Positions 62,755-64,000 of a stretch of DNA of 64,000 nucleotides are shown in pieces. The stretch is from the NCBI GenBank assembly GCA_034190875.2, contig CM067343.1, positions 27,131,954 through 27,195,953 on the forward strand, in the 5' to 3' direction. A program made the translations under genes and the position numbers. The notes under the pieces are model-generated. The model had not been told where the DNA came from. It saw only the letters and a list, made by a program, of their open reading frames with translations, and did no database searches. Numbering within the stretch: position 1 is the first letter of the stretch; every line of letters starts with the position of its first letter. Origin of the DNA: Urechis unicinctus (Eukaryota; Annelida; Polychaeta; Xenopneusta; Urechidae).

Positions 62755-63910
62755 TAAATGGAGGGTTTCACAGTGAAGTGGGGTTTTTTTTGCACGTTGA
62801 AGCTGTAACACTTCCTTAATCCATGCATTCCCATTTGAGCACTTAGGACTTTAACCCTATCTTACTTGACACGAGAAACGTGTGATGGCTGTATTTTGAA
62901 CAAAGCACAACACTAGTTGTATACATGGTAAATGCAAGTGGTGACTAACGGTTAATTAAGGCAGGCAGTAATGTCGACATATGGTGGCCATAATCGCCAA
63001 CGTCGATTTAATTGTTTACAAATCAGTGAAATCAGCCCCAGTCATTGCTTAGCAACATCACTTTCTTAAACTGGTAATGAGCGCGGCCACGTGGTTAGTG
63101 AGATTTGCTATAAGCGTTGATTTTCCATTCCCTACACCTTGCAAGGTTGCTGAACCTGACCAATGCAAATACAAGCTATGTACACAGAAACAGTTAAGCT
63201 AATTGAGGTATCGACATCGCATCAGAATATGGCCCTTAAATTGTATGTTGTTTGTAGCCTGTGGGAAACTGAGGCTTAGCTTCTGCTATCCCTGTCTTTC
63301 CGAACTACTCAACTAAACACTCACACCATCGAATGTAATGAAGCACTCATACCATTGCAAGTTATGAAGCACTCACGCCATCGCAGGCAATGAATACCTC
63401 ATGCCATCGTACGTAATGAAACACACACCTTCGCCGGTAATGAGACACACACTATCATAAATAATGAAGCACTTATACGGTAGCAGGTAATGAAGAACTT
63501 ACACCATCGCAGGTGATGAAACACTCATATCATAGCAGGAGGTATTGAAGGACTCACGCCATCGCAGGTAATGAAGCACTCAAACCGAAACCTAAACTTG
63601 ACTCTGGTCTTCAATACGAAACATCAACACAAGATTGAATATGATAAAGCCGTTTTCCCATGCGGCACACAAGCAACGGATCTATATAGATTTATTTTTC
63701 TTCATAATGCGCTACGTGCCTTATTTAGTGTCAGGTTGCATTCTGCTGACACATTGGAACAGCATACGAGCATCAACGAATAGTGCATGTGGTACATGAA
63801 AAGGTGGTATATTTGAAAGAGAATTGTGTTGATTATCCTAAAGTAAATAAATATTTATATTGAACGCTTTTACATTTTACAAAGAAACCTACCAGTCAAT
63901 TTGGTAATTT
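62755..63910. repeat. Direct segmental duplicate of 31010-32260
   Basis: Partner of the 31-kb block. Collinear from GGGTTTCACAGTGAAGTGGG through the minisatellite to AAAGAAACCTACCAGTCAAT. Confidence 0.9.
63315..63590. repeat. Minisatellite, copy in the 63-kb duplicate
   Basis: Degenerate units of CACCATCGCAGGTAATGAAG plus CACTCA. Fewer units than the array at 31485-31945, so the arrays changed length after the segment duplicated. Confidence 0.88.
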
Positions 63911-64000
63911 AGTAATTAAATGTGCGTTACCCTTTTTCTTTATTGTTCCTAAATGCAGTTTAATTTAATCCTGGACATCACTGTAAAAGCATATATCACC

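Overview
This is a eukaryotic, almost certainly metazoan, genomic window. It is AT-rich, has long (TA)n microsatellites, no bacterial-style operons, GT-AG introns, a 100-base assembly gap (43901-44000), non-LTR and Ty3-type retrotransposon remnants, and genes cut into short phase-1 exons. The best-supported genes are a receptor-type protein tyrosine phosphatase (RPTP) 3' end and an ectodomain gene that combines EGF-like, fucolectin/FTP-type and Ig-like modules. FTP-EGF-Ig proteins and RPTPs of this kind are frequent in lophotrochozoans, so a mollusc, perhaps a bivalve, is my best guess. That is an inference, not something the sequence states.

Layout. 1-17.3 kb holds an irregular higher-order tandem array of a multi-kilobase segment (at least four diverged, partly deleted units), with TA arrays, a conserved hairpin, a short coding relic, a LINE 3' end and a recent 194-bp tandem duplication. 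17.3-37.2 kb is gene-poor. It contains more TA arrays, inverted and direct segmental duplicates of sequence elsewhere in the window, a minisatellite and a 156-bp tandem duplication. 37.4-38.5 kb carries the last five recognisable exons of a membrane-distal-type (D2-like), apparently catalytically altered PTP domain. 39.6-41.1 kb has coding relics, including a dead copy of an EGF-like exon. 41.6-44.2 kb carries the 5' part of the EGF/FTP/Ig gene, starting with a signal peptide; possible terminal exons lie at 45.7-46.3 kb. 46.3-64 kb is again gene-poor: a duplicate of the 13-15 kb segment, a truncated Ty3-type element (5' LTR, primer-binding site, gag joined to reverse transcriptase) on the minus strand, an inverted copy of the 24-27 kb block, a 2.4-kb terminal-inverted-repeat transposon (59635-61999), and a direct copy of the 31-32.3 kb block with its minisatellite.

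How the genes relate. The PTP tail and the downstream ectodomain gene lie head-to-tail on the plus strand, 3.1 kb apart, with a dead copy of the second gene's EGF exon between them. The simplest reading is a tandem cluster of related surface receptors evolving by exon and gene duplication. No transmembrane segment or phosphatase domain was found downstream of the second ectodomain.

All alignments and splice sites were made by eye from the sequence; percentages are avoided for that reason.
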